Both the position numbers and the translations under genes were made by a program. This document shows positions 33,733-35,457 of a stretch of 35,457 bases of DNA, piece by piece. This stretch comes from Mangrovicoccus sp. HB161399. GTDB taxonomy: Bacteria > Pseudomonadota > Alphaproteobacteria > Rhodobacterales > Rhodobacteraceae. Location of the stretch: contig NZ_JAATVU010000060.1 of assembly GCF_013184745.1 (NCBI RefSeq), forward strand, positions 1 to 35,457, written 5' to 3'. How positions within the stretch are numbered: the first letter of the stretch is position 1; every line of letters begins with the position of its first letter. Below the pieces are notes generated by a model that was not told where the DNA came from, did not search any database, and was given only the letters and a program-made list of their open reading frames with translations.

Positions 33733-34736
33733 ATGAAAGATTTGTTCTGGCTGACTGAGTGAGGCGGATCAGCATTCGATGCGGGGGGAAATGTCCTCCG
33801 AACCAGATGGAGCGCATCCGTCCGTTTGTCGTGCAAACAGTTCCCCGGATTGTCTGCTGCCCCCTCCCGGAAGTCGCACGGACGGCCACGCGCAGATTGC
33901 CGGAGGGTGCTCAGCGGAATTAACTTCGTCAACCGCAACGGCTTGCGCTGGCGCGATGCGCCCGTCGAGCATGGCCCGCGCATTCGAATGGGACTGTGGC
34001 GCCAGTGGCGCCGCGAAGGCCCCGGAAACGCTCGGCAGCCGTTGGCTCCGCTGGAGCCGGATGGGTGCCTTCGACCGGATCATGGACGGCCTGGCCTCCG
34101 GCGTCCGGGACGCGCGGACCGTCATGATCGATGCGATCTTGCTCAAGGCGCACCAGACGGCGTCCAGCCTCCGGGTGAGTGCGGCGGAACAGAAAGCGAT
34201 CCGGGGGATCGTTTCCCCGGGAGCGGGCAGCATGAACTCGAAGCTGCATGCCGTCGCCAGCCATCTGGGACGTCCGATCAGCTACCGCCTGGCGGCGGGC
34301 CACCGTCAAGGAACGTTGCTGTGCAATGTCCTGCCGGGCAGCCGGTGGGCGACTGCAGGGGAGCGGCGATCCTGCTGGCGTCGCTGCCGGAGGCCGAGTG
34401 GCTGACTGCGGACCGTGGCTGGCGAGCCATGCCGCGCCGTCGCCCATCGGGCTCGAACCGATGGCGCCACGACGGGCAACTCCGAGCCGCATGGCGAACG
34501 CGGACTTGACCTGCAGTGCCTTGAAAGCATTGGACATGAAGGTCTGCATCCCATCCAGACGGTGCCGCACGGCTGCGATCCCGCATGACAAGAGGCGGTA
34601 CAAGCGCCGTCACCGGATCGAAATCATGTCCGGCCGCCTCAAGGGCTGGCGGCGCGTTGCCGCCAGATGCGACCGGTGCCCGATTGCTTTCCTGTCGGCG
34701 ATAGCCTTGGCCGCGACCATCATCTTTTGCCCATGA
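33733..34736 (+). pseudogene. Decayed IS5-family (IS427-like) transposase
   Basis: Fragments of one transposase occur in order but in different frames. MKDLFWLTE is followed at once by a stop (33733-33762). Then come QMERIRPF near 33808, KSHGRPRADCRRVLSGI and FVNRNGLRWRDAP (33868-33965), RWSRMGAFDRIMDGLAS near 34050-34100, VMIDAILLKAHQTASSLRV and MNSKLHAVASHLGRPISYRLAAGH, a LPEAEWLTADRGW piece near 34390, and the C-terminus KRRYKRRHRIEIM through IALAATIIF to TGA at 34736. At least four frame changes and insertions separate them, so it cannot make transposase. The DDE-type IS427-group identity is recognised from these conserved blocks. Confidence 0.85.
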
Positions 34737-35457
34737 GATGCCGTAACGGGCCGGACGCTGCACCGCTGTTGCCTCTTGCCGGACACCGCGGCTGAGGCTT
34801 TCCGGCATTCGACAGGTGCCGGAACCTCTTGCACAGCCGGGTCTGCGCTTTCCAGCCGATGTCCCTGATCTCCTGGGGCAGGTGCGCCGAACGCTTCAGG
34901 AAAGGTTGCCCTTCCCTGGATGGGTGGCGATACGATCAGCCCGCTTCCACCGGCATGGTCCGCGCCAGGGCGTTTCCGGTCCTGGTCAGGCGCCTCCGCC
35001 GCGTCGTGCTGCCGCTGGAGCTTTCGCCCGGCACAAGTCCGAGCCAGGCCATGAGCTGGCGTGGATTTCCAAAGCGGGCGATATCGCCGATCTCGGCCAC
35101 CACGGTGGCGGCGACAGTTGCGCTGACGCCCCGCAGCGCCCGCAAGGCATCGACGACAGGGGCGAACCGCCAAGTCGAGATTGCCTCTTCGATCGCCTTG
35201 TCCAAGGTGGCCACACGGGTTTCGGCCTGATCGACAGGGCGCTTCATTTCCTCGAATGCCAGCTGCTGGTGCGGGAAACGGAAGCGGCGCAGCTCGGCCA
35301 GCCGACGTCTATGACGCTTCGTCCAGCAGCTGCCGTTCTGGTATGGCAGCCCATGGCGCCGCGAGAACCGCCGTCTCAGGGAAGAGGTGAGGCGATGCGG
35401 ATAGGTGAGCAGGCGGACGCCACCGGTCCGAAACCGATGGGCGGCGGCGCGACCTGA
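34720..35457 (-). pseudogene. Decayed IS110-family transposase (partial)
   Basis: One minus-strand frame, open at the right window edge, encodes the C-terminal part of an IS110 (DEDD/Transposase_20) recombinase: SCWTKRHRRRLAEL, then VVDALRALRGVSATVAATVV, FGNPRQLMAWLGLVPGESSSG with the active-site serine region, and TGNALARTMPVEAG. There a TGA (34936-34938) stands where relatives have Trp in AAWSYRHP; the frame then continues SYRHPSREG and EIRDIGWKAQTRLCKRFRHL to a stop at 34720. The single nonsense codon and a degenerate tail indicate an inactive copy. Its end overlaps the IS5-type remnant by 17 bp on the other strand. The N-terminal catalytic half would lie beyond the window. Confidence 0.85.

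Overview
The window is GC-rich bacterial DNA, most likely from a marine or halotolerant alphaproteobacterium of the Rhodobacterales (Roseobacter/Paracoccus type). Four things point there: a (hydroxy)ectoine uptake and degradation cluster in the order known from Ruegeria pomeroyi; an alphaproteobacterial SOS box (GAAC-N7-GAAC) in front of uvrD; a minus-strand RNA with the tandem CCUCCUCCC loops of the rhodobacterial cuckoo/CcsR family; and a division/cell-wall cluster beginning mraZ-rsmH-ftsL-ftsI. No rRNA, tRNA or CRISPR array was seen.

Layout. 1-55 is the tail of an unidentified gene, and 56-682 is poorly defined. 683-1297 (minus) is a uracil-DNA-glycosylase-family enzyme. 1382-10264 (plus) is the ectoine cluster: enuR (MocR/GntR regulator), uehABC (TRAP transporter), a universal stress protein, then eutA, eutB, eutC and eutD, mostly with overlapping or near-overlapping ends. 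It stops at eutD; the later genes of the R. pomeroyi cluster (eutE, asnC, ssd, atf) are not here. 10283-14233 holds an exported protein with an HExxH motif, a glutathione S-transferase, the intracellular PHB depolymerase phaZ and a sulfotransferase-like protein. 14234-15898 is 1.66 kb with no convincing gene. 15899-19336 (minus) is pyruvate carboxylase.

19652-23430 holds a PAS-domain protein divergent from uvrD, with the SOS box between them, and a small receiver-domain protein. The 860-bp gap that follows is relatively AT-rich and contains the cuckoo-type RNA and a separate plus-strand terminator. 24289-31918 is the dcw block mraZ-rsmH-ftsL-ftsI-murE-murF-mraY. It is followed by two small membrane proteins, a possible 22-codon ORF and a TenA-like protein without the active-site cysteine. 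The usual next dcw genes (murD, ftsW, murG and so on) do not follow; instead the window ends in decayed IS5-family (IS427-like) and IS110-family transposase remnants.

How the genes work together. UehABC would import ectoine and hydroxyectoine, EutABC convert hydroxyectoine to ectoine, and EutD opens the ectoine ring, all under EnuR, a PLP-dependent repressor type. The dcw block makes lipid-linked peptidoglycan precursor (MurE, MurF, MraY) and the septal synthase (FtsI with FtsL). The features most worth a second look are the orphan cuckoo RNA, the SOS box shared by uvrD and the PAS gene, a hairpin covering the ribosome binding site of the HExxH protein, the truncated ectoine cluster and the interrupted dcw cluster.
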